Below are positions 1 to 6,596 of a stretch of DNA of 12,155 nucleotides, piece by piece. The translations under genes were made by a program, and so were the position numbers. The notes beneath the pieces were generated by a model that searched no databases, was not told the DNA's origin, and saw only the letters and a program-made list of their open reading frames with translations. Every line of letters begins with the position of its first letter. The stretch's first letter is position 1. Source of the DNA: Sphingobium sp. (lineage in GTDB: Bacteria; Pseudomonadota; Alphaproteobacteria; Sphingomonadales; Sphingomonadaceae). Location of the stretch: the NCBI GenBank assembly GCA_030148625.1, contig JASBTC010000368.1, positions 1-12,155 on the forward strand, given 5' to 3'.

Positions 1-3
1 CAT
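1..3 (-). CDS. Start codon of a gene that continues beyond the left edge
   Basis: The first three bases read ATG on the minus strand. They are preceded by GGAGAGGAA, a good ribosome binding site. The site lies 20 nt downstream of the stop codon of the small peptide gene at 24-116, so the two would form an operon. Only the start codon is inside the window, so the product cannot be known. Confidence 0.35.
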
Positions 4-23
4 TTCCTCTCCGTAGCACGCGC

Positions 24-116
24 TCAGGGTTTCCGCCTGAAGGCCCAGACAAGCGTAGCGACGCTGCCGATCAGGGTAGCGAGGGCGATTACCAATGGGG
101 AATCGAGATAGATCAT
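24..116 (-). CDS. 30-residue single-pass membrane peptide, function unknown
   Basis: This 30-codon ORF begins MIYLDSPLVIALATLIG and ends in FRRKP. Residues about 8-26 form one hydrophobic helix, and the RRKP tail should stay in the cytoplasm by the positive-inside rule. The ribosome binding site AAGGAG (124-129) sits 7 nt before the ATG, which is the strongest argument that the ORF is translated. A possible LexA-type box lies at 141-155, and another gene seems to start 20 nt downstream. I do not recognise the family. Two comparisons are possible. One is an SOS-induced small membrane peptide, as Caulobacter SidA is. The other is a small subunit placed before a larger membrane protein, as KdpF is before KdpA, although the charged C-terminus does not look like KdpF. 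Both are guesses. Confidence 0.6.
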   Translation of the reverse strand: MIYLDSPLVIALATLIGSVATLVWAFRRKP

Positions 117-140
117 GAGGCGACTCCTTTTGGTGCATAT

Positions 141-155
141 GTACTTGTTTTGTTC
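141..155. promoter_or_regulatory. Possible LexA (SOS) box
   Basis: The bases read GTAC-N7-GTTC. The alphaproteobacterial LexA site is the direct repeat GTTC-N7-GTTC, so this has seven of eight conserved bases. It ends 25 nt upstream of the small membrane peptide's start codon, where a repressor could block transcription. A single-mismatch site can occur by chance, so this is only a candidate. Confidence 0.3.
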
Positions 156-248
156 TATGTAGGACAGCCTGGAAGCCGTGGGCAGGATCCGATGGCAAGG
201 CAGAAGCGCTACGATGCCCAGGCGGCGCGGATGATCGCTCTTTGCGCC

Positions 249-1802
249 TCACGTCAGCAGCGCGAGCTGTCGGCTCGGATCGTCGCTGCGATAAGCGCTG
301 AATTTCGCGATCAATTTTTTCGTAAAGTAGGTCCGCCCAGGCCGATCGAATATGTGCCGCGGCAGGAGCAGATATTCGAGGACCTTGCGATCGCCTGGGC
401 CCAGGCACACCACGAGGGTGAAATCGGGTTTCAGGCTGGCCTCGAAACGCACCCTCCAGTCCGGCCGGCCATGCTTGTTGGCGGCGTGCGGCGCGATGAC
501 GACGGAAATCCGCTGCCCGCCCTCAAGGATCAGCAACTCGCTGTCGGCTTCCACCCGGGCTTTGATCCCTCGCTTCCTGCACAGAGTTCGCAAGTCGGCC
601 ATGATGTCGGGATGCTCCCGGCGCCGGACGGAATTGAGTCTAAGATTGCGAAAATCCGAGGGTGGCACGTAGCCGATGCGCGCGTAAACATTTGACAGAT
701 TTCCGAAGCGCTTGTTGTAGGTCGTCAGCGCCGGGACGCTTTTGCTGCGCGTAATGATGGCCGTCGAGAGCCCGCCGCAGCGCTCCCAAAGGTCGACGAG
801 CTTGGAGAGCAACGCCTCGTCGCTCTCGTGCTGGTAATATCTGCGCGCTGCTCTCACCCGCTGGGCAGCTGCGAATTGCCTGGGATCGATGATCGCCTCG
901 AACGCGCCTTCGACGCGAATCCATGCATCCGGCCCGATGAACACCTGTTTGCTGGCCAGTTTGCTCGACGTCCTGCCGAACACGTTGTTGCCCATGTATT
1001 TTTCGTTCGAGATCACTTCATAGATCGAATCGCGGTCCCATCGGGAGAAGGGGCGGGGTGGGACGCCTTCCCGGTTAAGCTGGTCTGCTATCGCGCGCGG
1101 GCTTTTCCGGCCGTTGATATACATACGGTAGATGCGGCGCACGATGTCGATCTCGTGCTGCGGACCTGGCACAAGAATTACCCGGTCAGTCTGGAGACTC
1201 TTGTGCTCGCCCTTCTGGAGTATGAGGCGGGGGCGGCCCTCGCTGTCGATAACCAGTCGGCGCAGGCCATATCCCGCTATGCCGCCCTGTCGATAGCCTA
1301 GGCCGGCGAGACGACATTGGCCCACATAGACCTTGGTCGACAGCTCCCGGCTGAATTCAGCGGCCATCATCCGCTTGAGATGCTTGAGGATCATCGCGGT
1401 CAGGCTGCCGTCATTGTCGAACTGCTCTGCGCAATAATGCACCGCGATGCCCGCCTTCCGGCAGATGAATTCATAATGGGCGCTTTCGTCGGTGTCCTGG
1501 AAGCGCCCCCAGCGGCTGATGTCATAGACCAGGATGGCCTGGAAATCGGCCTGTCGCGTCATCACGTCCTCAATCAGCCGTTGGAGTGAGTCGCGCTTAT
1601 CGAATGAAAGGCCGCTGCGCCCTTCGTCAGCATAGGTTTGGACGATCTCGAAACCATGGCATGCGGCATAGACGGCAATCGCATCCGCTTGGTTGCGCGT
1701 CGAGTATCGCTGAAAATCGGTGGACATGCGCACATATTGCGCTGCGCGGACGAGCGGGCGCTGGAGTTCTGGATCCTCGGTAACGCCGCTGTGCATGGGC
1801 AT
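249..1802 (-). CDS. Large serine recombinase (resolvase/integrase family)
   Basis: This 517-residue site-specific DNA recombinase would cut and rejoin DNA through a phosphoserine link. The N-terminal resolvase domain spans about residues 18-160. It contains YVRMSTD with the predicted nucleophile Ser27 and Arg25, the EGRSG motif at 60-64, YDISRWGR at 93-100 (Arg97), and a helix around MAAEFSRELS at 146-155. A Recombinase DNA-binding domain follows (about 180-300, ending near VISNEKYMGNNVFGR). The last 200 residues lack the paired-cysteine zinc ribbon common in phage integrases, so the C-terminal half is of another type. The start at 1802 has AAGGA at 1809-1813, 6 nt upstream; Met3 is an alternative. 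No directionality factor or att sites were recognised. It may have brought in nearby DNA or may be a lone integrase; it is probably not part of the lasso system. Confidence 0.9.
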   Translation of the reverse strand: MPMHSGVTEDPELQRPLVRAAQYVRMSTDFQRYSTRNQADAIAVYAACHGFEIVQTYADEGRSGLSFDKRDSLQRLIEDVMTRQADFQAILVYDISRWGRFQDTDESAHYEFICRKAGIAVHYCAEQFDNDGSLTAMILKHLKRMMAAEFSRELSTKVYVGQCRLAGLGYRQGGIAGYGLRRLVIDSEGRPRLILQKGEHKSLQTDRVILVPGPQHEIDIVRRIYRMYINGRKSPRAIADQLNREGVPPRPFSRWDRDSIYEVISNEKYMGNNVFGRTSSKLASKQVFIGPDAWIRVEGAFEAIIDPRQFAAAQRVRAARRYYQHESDEALLSKLVDLWERCGGLSTAIITRSKSVPALTTYNKRFGNLSNVYARIGYVPPSDFRNLRLNSVRRREHPDIMADLRTLCRKRGIKARVEADSELLILEGGQRISVVIAPHAANKHGRPDWRVRFEASLKPDFTLVVCLGPGDRKVLEYLLLPRHIFDRPGRTYFTKKLIAKFSAYRSDDPSRQLALLT

Positions 1803-1811
1803 CGTCGGTCC

Positions 1812-1955
1812 TTAGCCGACTGCTTTTGCCGGCCTGATATCTGTATATGAAATCCGTGATCCGGTCATTTCGGCTTTCGGTCGTTCGATCTCAAGCATGG
1901 CTCGTCGGCGTGTTGCGGCAGTTATCGGGCGTATCGGGCGCCGTATCTCGCGCAT
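1812..1955 (-). CDS. Doubtful 47-residue basic ORF just upstream of the recombinase
   Basis: An ATG-started ORF of 47 codons ends with TAA 9 nt before the recombinase start codon, so its stop abuts the recombinase ribosome binding site. The product is rich in Arg and Pro (MREIRRPIRPITAATRRRAM at the start). RPIRPI is encoded by an exact 9-bp tandem repeat (1923-1940). The ribosome binding site is weak, and no family is recognised. It could be a small recombinase partner, or it could simply be the promoter and operator region of the recombinase read as protein. AT-rich bases near 1840-1855 (TATACA on the minus strand) could be a -10 element. Confidence 0.25.
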   Translation of the reverse strand: MREIRRPIRPITAATRRRAMLEIERPKAEMTGSRISYTDIRPAKAVG

Positions 1956-2317
1956 TTCGCTGTCGCCGAATGGCTGGGTTAGGGGACGGCGCCGGGCCGC
2001 TTGTCCGGGCGGTTCACAGCCGCCGCCAGGGCGCCGGTTTCTGCCGGATCCCGCCCGCGCTCTTGTCGGCTCGCGCCTGTGGCGCCATGATGGTCGGCGG
2101 ACGCGGGCAGGCAATCGCGTCCCGGGATAATCCCGCCAGGCATCATTGACGCCCGTCCGGCACAGGACGGCCGGCCGCACTCCAGGGAGACCGCGGCAGC
2201 GCTTGGGACATGACGATACGCCGGCGTGACGCACCGGCGTGAGCGCATGGCCGCGCATGGTGCGCAGATGAGTTTCTTTTCCATGGGGCGCGTGGCCTTC
2301 GGCCGCACGGCATTCTC
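1956..2317. other. Intergenic region upstream of the sigma factor, with short repeats
   Basis: I see no convincing gene in these 362 bases. They hold a 13-bp palindrome CGGGATAATCCCG (2123-2135), a CCGGCGTGA direct repeat (2221-2229 and 2234-2242), and a GCGCATGG direct repeat 10 bp apart (2243-2250 and 2253-2260). A 24-codon ORF from ATG 2247 ends at 2321, where its TGA overlaps the sigma factor GTG. The promoter of the sigma/fecR operon should lie here, but no clear -35/-10 pair was found. Confidence 0.5.
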
Positions 2318-2893
2318 GTGACCGGCGTCGCCGGGCGTCGCGACCCGGCATTGGCCGCCGACCCCCTGGCGGCGCCGCCGGCCGGGGGAACCGCCTCCGC
2401 GGCCGCGGTGGAGCGGCTCTACCGCGACACCGCACCCATGCTCCGGCGCTTCTTCCGCAACCGATTGCCGGACCGCGAGGAGGCCGACGACATGGTGCAG
2501 GAGGTGTTCGTCCGTCTCACCCGGGGCGATGACGTCTCCCGCCTGCGCAATCCCGCCGCCTGGTTGCAGCGTGTCGCACGCAATCTCCTGTTCGACCGCG
2601 CCCGCTCCGGCGAGGCGCGCCAGGCGCCGTTGCGCGTGCCGCTCGACGAGGCGCAATTGCCCGCCATGGCGCCCGCACAGATGGCCGGTCTCGAGGCGCA
2701 GGACATGTTCCACCGTTATGAAATCGCGCTCGCCGCGCTTGGCGAACGCACCCGCGACGTATTTCTGCTCCACCGTATCGACGAGCTGACCTATCGCGAG
2801 ATCGCCGGCCGGCTTGGCATCACTGTCGCCACCGTGGAATATCACATGATGCGCGCCCTGGCGCATTTCGACCGCGCGCTCGAAGACCGGTAG
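2318..2893 (+). CDS. ECF RNA polymerase sigma factor, FecI type
   Basis: This 191-residue protein would direct RNA polymerase to promoters of the receptor genes. Sigma region 2 spans about residues 31-96 (VERLYRDTAPMLRRFFRNRL, then DDMVQEVFVRL and the helix ending LLFDRAR). Region 4 spans about 133-187, with the helix-turn-helix LTYREIAGRLGITVATVEYH at 157-176. It is followed 10 bp later by a fecR gene and then by a TonB receptor with an STN domain, the classic cell-surface signalling trio. The start is uncertain. GTG at 2318 has no clear ribosome binding site; GTG 2408 would still keep region 2 and would remove a low-complexity Ala/Pro-rich N-terminus that is unusual for the family. Confidence 0.9.
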   Translation: MTGVAGRRDPALAADPLAAPPAGGTASAAAVERLYRDTAPMLRRFFRNRLPDREEADDMVQEVFVRLTRGDDVSRLRNPAAWLQRVARNLLFDRARSGEARQAPLRVPLDEAQLPAMAPAQMAGLEAQDMFHRYEIALAALGERTRDVFLLHRIDELTYREIAGRLGITVATVEYHMMRALAHFDRALEDR

Positions 2894-2903
2894 AACATAC
2901 GCG

Positions 2904-3899
2904 ATGACCAGCCCAGACGATCCCGCGACCGATCCGGCCGAAGCGCTTCGCGTGGAAGCGGCCGGTTGGTTTGCGCGCATGCGGCGCGACGACGCCGAGC
3001 GCTTCCGACCCCAGTTCGAGGCCTGGCTGGCGGACGCCGATCACCGCGCTGCCTATAACCGCATCGCGACGCGCTTCACCGACGCGAAGATCCTCCAGCG
3101 CGGCAGCGGGATATCTGCGGGTGCTGTTCCACAATTCCATCGCGCGCCACGCATCGGGCGTGTCACGGTGCTCGCCGGCGTCGCCGCGCTCATGCTGGTG
3201 CTTTTCGTCGCCATGCTCGGACCGCGATTTGGCTGGAGATCCCCCGACGTGCCGCTGAGCCTGGCCCGGCTCGAGGCCGTGAACGGTGCGGTCACCCGTT
3301 TCCGGCTGCGCGACGGTTCGGTGGTGACGCTGGACGGCGATGCACTGGTCACGGTCCGGCTGGACGGGCAGGGGCGCGACCTGCGTCTCGAACGTGGCCG
3401 GGCGCGGTTCGCGGTCGCGCATGACGACCGGCCCTTCACCGTCATGGCCGCCGACGGCAAGGTGACGGCACGCGGCACGATCTTCGACATGGCGTTGACG
3501 GCGGGCGTCGCCGACGTTGCGCTGATCGAGGGGGCAATCGATGTCGTGGCCGGCCCCGGTGGAAACGGGCAGGTCGCGCGACTCGCGGCCGGCGAGAGGG
3601 TCGCGGTCGCCCATGGCTGGATCCGCGAGAAGCCGGCCTTCTCGCCGCGCGCCGCGCCCGACTGGCCGCGCGCCATCGTCGAGGTGCGCGACATGCCGCT
3701 CGACATGCTGCTCGCCCGCGCGAACCGCCTGAGCGTCATCCAGCTCGAGGCGGGAGACCCGGCGCTCGGCCGGACACGCCTCTCCGGGCGGTTCCGCCTC
3801 GACGATCCGCTCCATCTCGCCGCCATTCTCGCGGGGCTGCTCGACCTGGAGCAGCGCAAGCAAGGCGCGCGAATTCTGCTTGTTCACCGGGATCCATAA
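2904..3899 (+). CDS. FecR-type anti-sigma/sigma regulator, inner membrane
   Basis: This 331-residue single-pass regulator would pass a signal from the outer-membrane receptor to the ECF sigma factor. The N-terminal cytoplasmic DUF4880-like segment (about 12-56) contains AAGWFARMRRDDAERFRPQFEAW in two parts around residues 19-41. One transmembrane helix lies near 86-106 (VTVLAGVAALMLVLF). The periplasmic FecR domain is about 118-215 (GAVTRFRLRDGSVVTLDGDA; ARGTIFDMAL; ALIEGAIDV). A C-terminal STN-like module (about 255-325) ends with LSGRFRLDDPLHLAAILAGL. It starts 10 bp after the sigma gene, so the two are surely co-transcribed. In this family the periplasmic C-terminus contacts the receptor's STN domain. 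Confidence 0.92.
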   Translation: MTSPDDPATDPAEALRVEAAGWFARMRRDDAERFRPQFEAWLADADHRAAYNRIATRFTDAKILQRGSGISAGAVPQFHRAPRIGRVTVLAGVAALMLVLFVAMLGPRFGWRSPDVPLSLARLEAVNGAVTRFRLRDGSVVTLDGDALVTVRLDGQGRDLRLERGRARFAVAHDDRPFTVMAADGKVTARGTIFDMALTAGVADVALIEGAIDVVAGPGGNGQVARLAAGERVAVAHGWIREKPAFSPRAAPDWPRAIVEVRDMPLDMLLARANRLSVIQLEAGDPALGRTRLSGRFRLDDPLHLAAILAGLLDLEQRKQGARILLVHRDP

Positions 3900-3910
3900 A
3901 AAAACTCCGG

Positions 3911-3945
3911 TCGCCCCCTAAGGTCCCGCCGATCCGTCTCGTCGA
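3911..3945 (+). promoter_or_regulatory. Candidate FecI-type promoter for the receptor/isopeptidase operon
   Basis: The 102-bp gap between fecR and the receptor starts with an A-run, followed by a C-rich block (CGCCCCC at 3912-3918) and CGTCTCGTC at 3935-3943. In such loci the receptor is usually transcribed from its own ECF-dependent promoter in this gap. The exact boxes are an inference from position and general look, not a match to a measured consensus. Confidence 0.25.
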
Positions 3946-4001
3946 ACTCCCCGACGACGCTGCCGCCGATTGTGAGAGCGGCCCGTCAAGGGGAGAGGAT
4001 C

Positions 4002-6596
4002 ATGATCATATTGAACACAGGCCGGCTGGGCCTGCTCGCCGGTATCGCCGCGGGCGGGTTGCTGGCGGCGATGCCTGCCAATGCGCAGGCCGGTCCGGCC
4101 ACCGCGATCGGCTGGGATCTAGCCGCCCAGCCGCTGGCCGATGCGCTCGTGGCGATCGGCAAGGCCTCGGCTATCGAGGTGATGTTCACGAGCGACGATG
4201 TCGCCGGCAAGCGCGCGCCCGCGCTCCAGGGGAACCATAGTGCGCGCGACGCGATCGCGCTGCTCATCCGCGACAGCGGTCTCGTCGCCGAATGGCGGGG
4301 CGCGACCGTGCTGGTCCGCCGCCCGGGCGATCGCCGCGCCGAGACCGGGGAAAGCGAGGGATCGGACATCGTCGTCACCGGGTCGCGCATTCGCGGCGCA
4401 CCGCCCGCATCGCCGGTGATCCGGGTCACGGCCGAGGATATCCGCAATGCCGGCCAGTCCGATCTCGGCGAGACATTGCGCAGCATCCCGCAGAATTTCA
4501 CGGGCGGGCAGAATCCCGGGGTTGGCGGCGGGTCGCGCGGGTCGGAGAACGCCAATATCAATTCAGGCTCCAGCCCCAATCTGCGTGGGCTCGGCCCCGA
4601 TGCAACGCTGACTCTGCTCAATGGACGGCGCCTGGCTTATGGCGGCGTCCAGAATGCGGTCGACCTGTCCGCCATTCCCGTCGACGCGGTCGATCGGGTC
4701 GAGGTCGTCGCCGACGGCGCCTCCGCGCTCTACGGCTCGGACGCGGTCGCGGGCGTCGTCAATATCCTGCTGAAGAAGCGTTACGAAGGCCTGGCCGTGA
4801 GCGGTCGCTGGGGTGCCGCCACCGACGGCGGTGATGTTGAGCGGCAATATGGCGCGGTCGGCGGCACCCAATGGGGCTCGGGCAGCGTGATGGCGGCGGT
4901 CGACTGGTCGCGCAACAGCGCCATCCTCGCCCGGCAGCGCGACTATGCCGCGCGCCAGGACGACAGCGCGACCCTCTATCCCAGCCAGAGCGCGCGCAGC
5001 GGGCTGGTCAGTTTCAACCAGCGGTTCGGCGACAGCGGCATCGGCTTCGCGGCCGATCTGCTCTACAATGTGCGCCGGCATCGCATCCAGGCGCCCTTCA
5101 CCGCATCCGCGCCTTTCGACGTCAACGGCACGGTCAACAGTGCGCGTTCGGAGCGCTTCTCGATCGCGCCGCAGCTGACGGCCATGGTCGGCGGCTGGTC
5201 GCTCGGAGCCGGTTTCGTCCGCGCCGAGGATCGTGCCCATCTCTCGACCATCTATGCGACGGGTGGGGTGGCGCAATATGATACGCGCATCTGTCTGTGC
5301 AATCGGCTGACCAGCGCCGATTTCAGTGCCGACGGCAAGCTGTTCGACCTGCCAGCGGGCAAGGTTCGGGTGGCGCTGGGGGCGGGCTATCGCGAGAATC
5401 GCTTCGAGCAGCGTCGCCGCCGGCTGAGCTTTGTCGGCCTGCCCGATCAGCAGTCCAACTTCACCGCGTCGCAGGAGAGCTGGTACGGCTATGCCGAGCT
5501 GTTCGTGCCGGTGGTCGCGCCTGAGATGGCCGTGCCAGGGCTCGATCGCCTGAGCTTGAGCGGCGCGCTGCGCTACGAAAATTATCAGGGCATGGGCGAT
5601 GTCGTGACCCCGAAGCTTGGCCTCGTGGCATCACCGACGCCGGGGATTACGCTCTCGGCGAGTTGGGGAAAGTCGTTCAAGGCGCCGACGCTTTACCAGC
5701 AGTTCCTCGACCAGCAGACCTTGCTGCTCAACAGCGGCACGTCGCCTGCGGGCAGCACGATGCTCTATCTCTCCGGCGGCAATCCGGATCTGGGACCCGA
5801 GCGCTCGACCAACTGGACGGCGACAGTGACGCTCGAGCCGCGTGCCCTTGACGGCCTGTCGCTCGAAGCAAGCTATTTCGACATCCGCTACACGCAGCGA
5901 GTGATCGAGCCGATCGCGTCGTCGACGGGCGCCCTGACCAATCCCGCCTATGCGCCTTTCGTCACACTGTCGCCGACGCGCGCCCAGATCGATGCGGCGA
6001 TCGCGGCATCGGCGCTCGGCCTCAACAATCTGACCACGCGCCCTTTCGATCCGGCCCTGGTCGTCGGCATCGTCGACAACCGCTTCACCAATGTCGCGCG
6101 TCAGCGCGCGCGCGGTGTCGACATCGCGGCGCGCTACCGCGCCGAGTTCGACGGCGGAGCATCGCTGACCGTTTCGGCGGCCGCGAGCTATATCGACAGC
6201 CGGCGCAAGCTGATCGACGCCCAGCCCTATCGCGACATTTCGGGGACGATCTTCAACATCCCTCATTGGCGCTTGCGCGGCGGCGCGGTGTTCGAGCAGG
6301 GCGGGCTCAGCCTGTCAGGCTGGGTGAGTCATATCGGCGGCGTCACCGACGACCGGACTGCGGTTCTGGCGGACGTGGCGGGCCAGACGATGGTCGATCT
6401 CATCCTGCGGTATCGGACGCCGCCGGGGTCGGGACTGGCATCGAACATGGAGTTCGCGCTGACCGCGCAGAATATCCTCAACGACAAGCCGGCGATCATC
6501 CGCACCGATCAGGTCGCCTATACGCCGTTCGATTCGACCAACTATTCGTCGATCGGCCGGTTCGTCGGGCTCACCATCACCAAGCGCTGGCAGTGA
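4002..6596 (+). CDS. TonB-dependent outer-membrane receptor with STN signalling domain
   Basis: This 864-residue outer-membrane protein probably binds and imports the lasso peptide, or a ligand linked to it, using TonB energy. A signal peptide covers residues 1-30 (cleavage after ANAQA). An STN domain follows at about 35-106 (WDLAAQPLADALVAIGKAS), which in FecA-type receptors contacts FecR. DIVVTGSRI near 122-130 is the TonB-box region. The plug spans about 135-260 and includes LRGLGPDATLTLLNGRR and ALYGSDAVAGVVNILLKKR. The remainder is the 22-strand barrel, ending VGLTITKRW. ATG 4002 is chosen because GGAGAGG lies just upstream and the signal peptide follows directly. An in-frame upstream start at 3972 would put charged residues before the signal. 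The stop overlaps the isopeptidase start. Confidence 0.93.
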   Translation: MIILNTGRLGLLAGIAAGGLLAAMPANAQAGPATAIGWDLAAQPLADALVAIGKASAIEVMFTSDDVAGKRAPALQGNHSARDAIALLIRDSGLVAEWRGATVLVRRPGDRRAETGESEGSDIVVTGSRIRGAPPASPVIRVTAEDIRNAGQSDLGETLRSIPQNFTGGQNPGVGGGSRGSENANINSGSSPNLRGLGPDATLTLLNGRRLAYGGVQNAVDLSAIPVDAVDRVEVVADGASALYGSDAVAGVVNILLKKRYEGLAVSGRWGAATDGGDVERQYGAVGGTQWGSGSVMAAVDWSRNSAILARQRDYAARQDDSATLYPSQSARSGLVSFNQRFGDSGIGFAADLLYNVRRHRIQAPFTASAPFDVNGTVNSARSERFSIAPQLTAMVGGWSLGAGFVRAEDRAHLSTIYATGGVAQYDTRICLCNRLTSADFSADGKLFDLPAGKVRVALGAGYRENRFEQRRRRLSFVGLPDQQSNFTASQESWYGYAELFVPVVAPEMAVPGLDRLSLSGALRYENYQGMGDVVTPKLGLVASPTPGITLSASWGKSFKAPTLYQQFLDQQTLLLNSGTSPAGSTMLYLSGGNPDLGPERSTNWTATVTLEPRALDGLSLEASYFDIRYTQRVIEPIASSTGALTNPAYAPFVTLSPTRAQIDAAIAASALGLNNLTTRPFDPALVVGIVDNRFTNVARQRARGVDIAARYRAEFDGGASLTVSAAASYIDSRRKLIDAQPYRDISGTIFNIPHWRLRGGAVFEQGGLSLSGWVSHIGGVTDDRTAVLADVAGQTMVDLILRYRTPPGSGLASNMEFALTAQNILNDKPAIIRTDQVAYTPFDSTNYSSIGRFVGLTITKRWQ

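Noticed and set aside
1979..2980. Minus-strand 333-codon ORF over the sigma factor
   Set aside because: It is antisense to the sigma factor and matches no family, as expected for GC-rich shadow frames. The plus-strand frame has clear ECF domains.
2820..3887. Minus-strand 355-codon ORF over fecR
   Set aside because: It is a shadow of the FecR frame, rich in Arg, Gly and His, without recognisable domains.
6266..6595. 110-codon N-terminal extension of the isopeptidase frame
   Set aside because: It lies wholly inside the receptor gene in another frame, has Arg-rich shadow composition, and would bury the secretion signal that starts at 6596.
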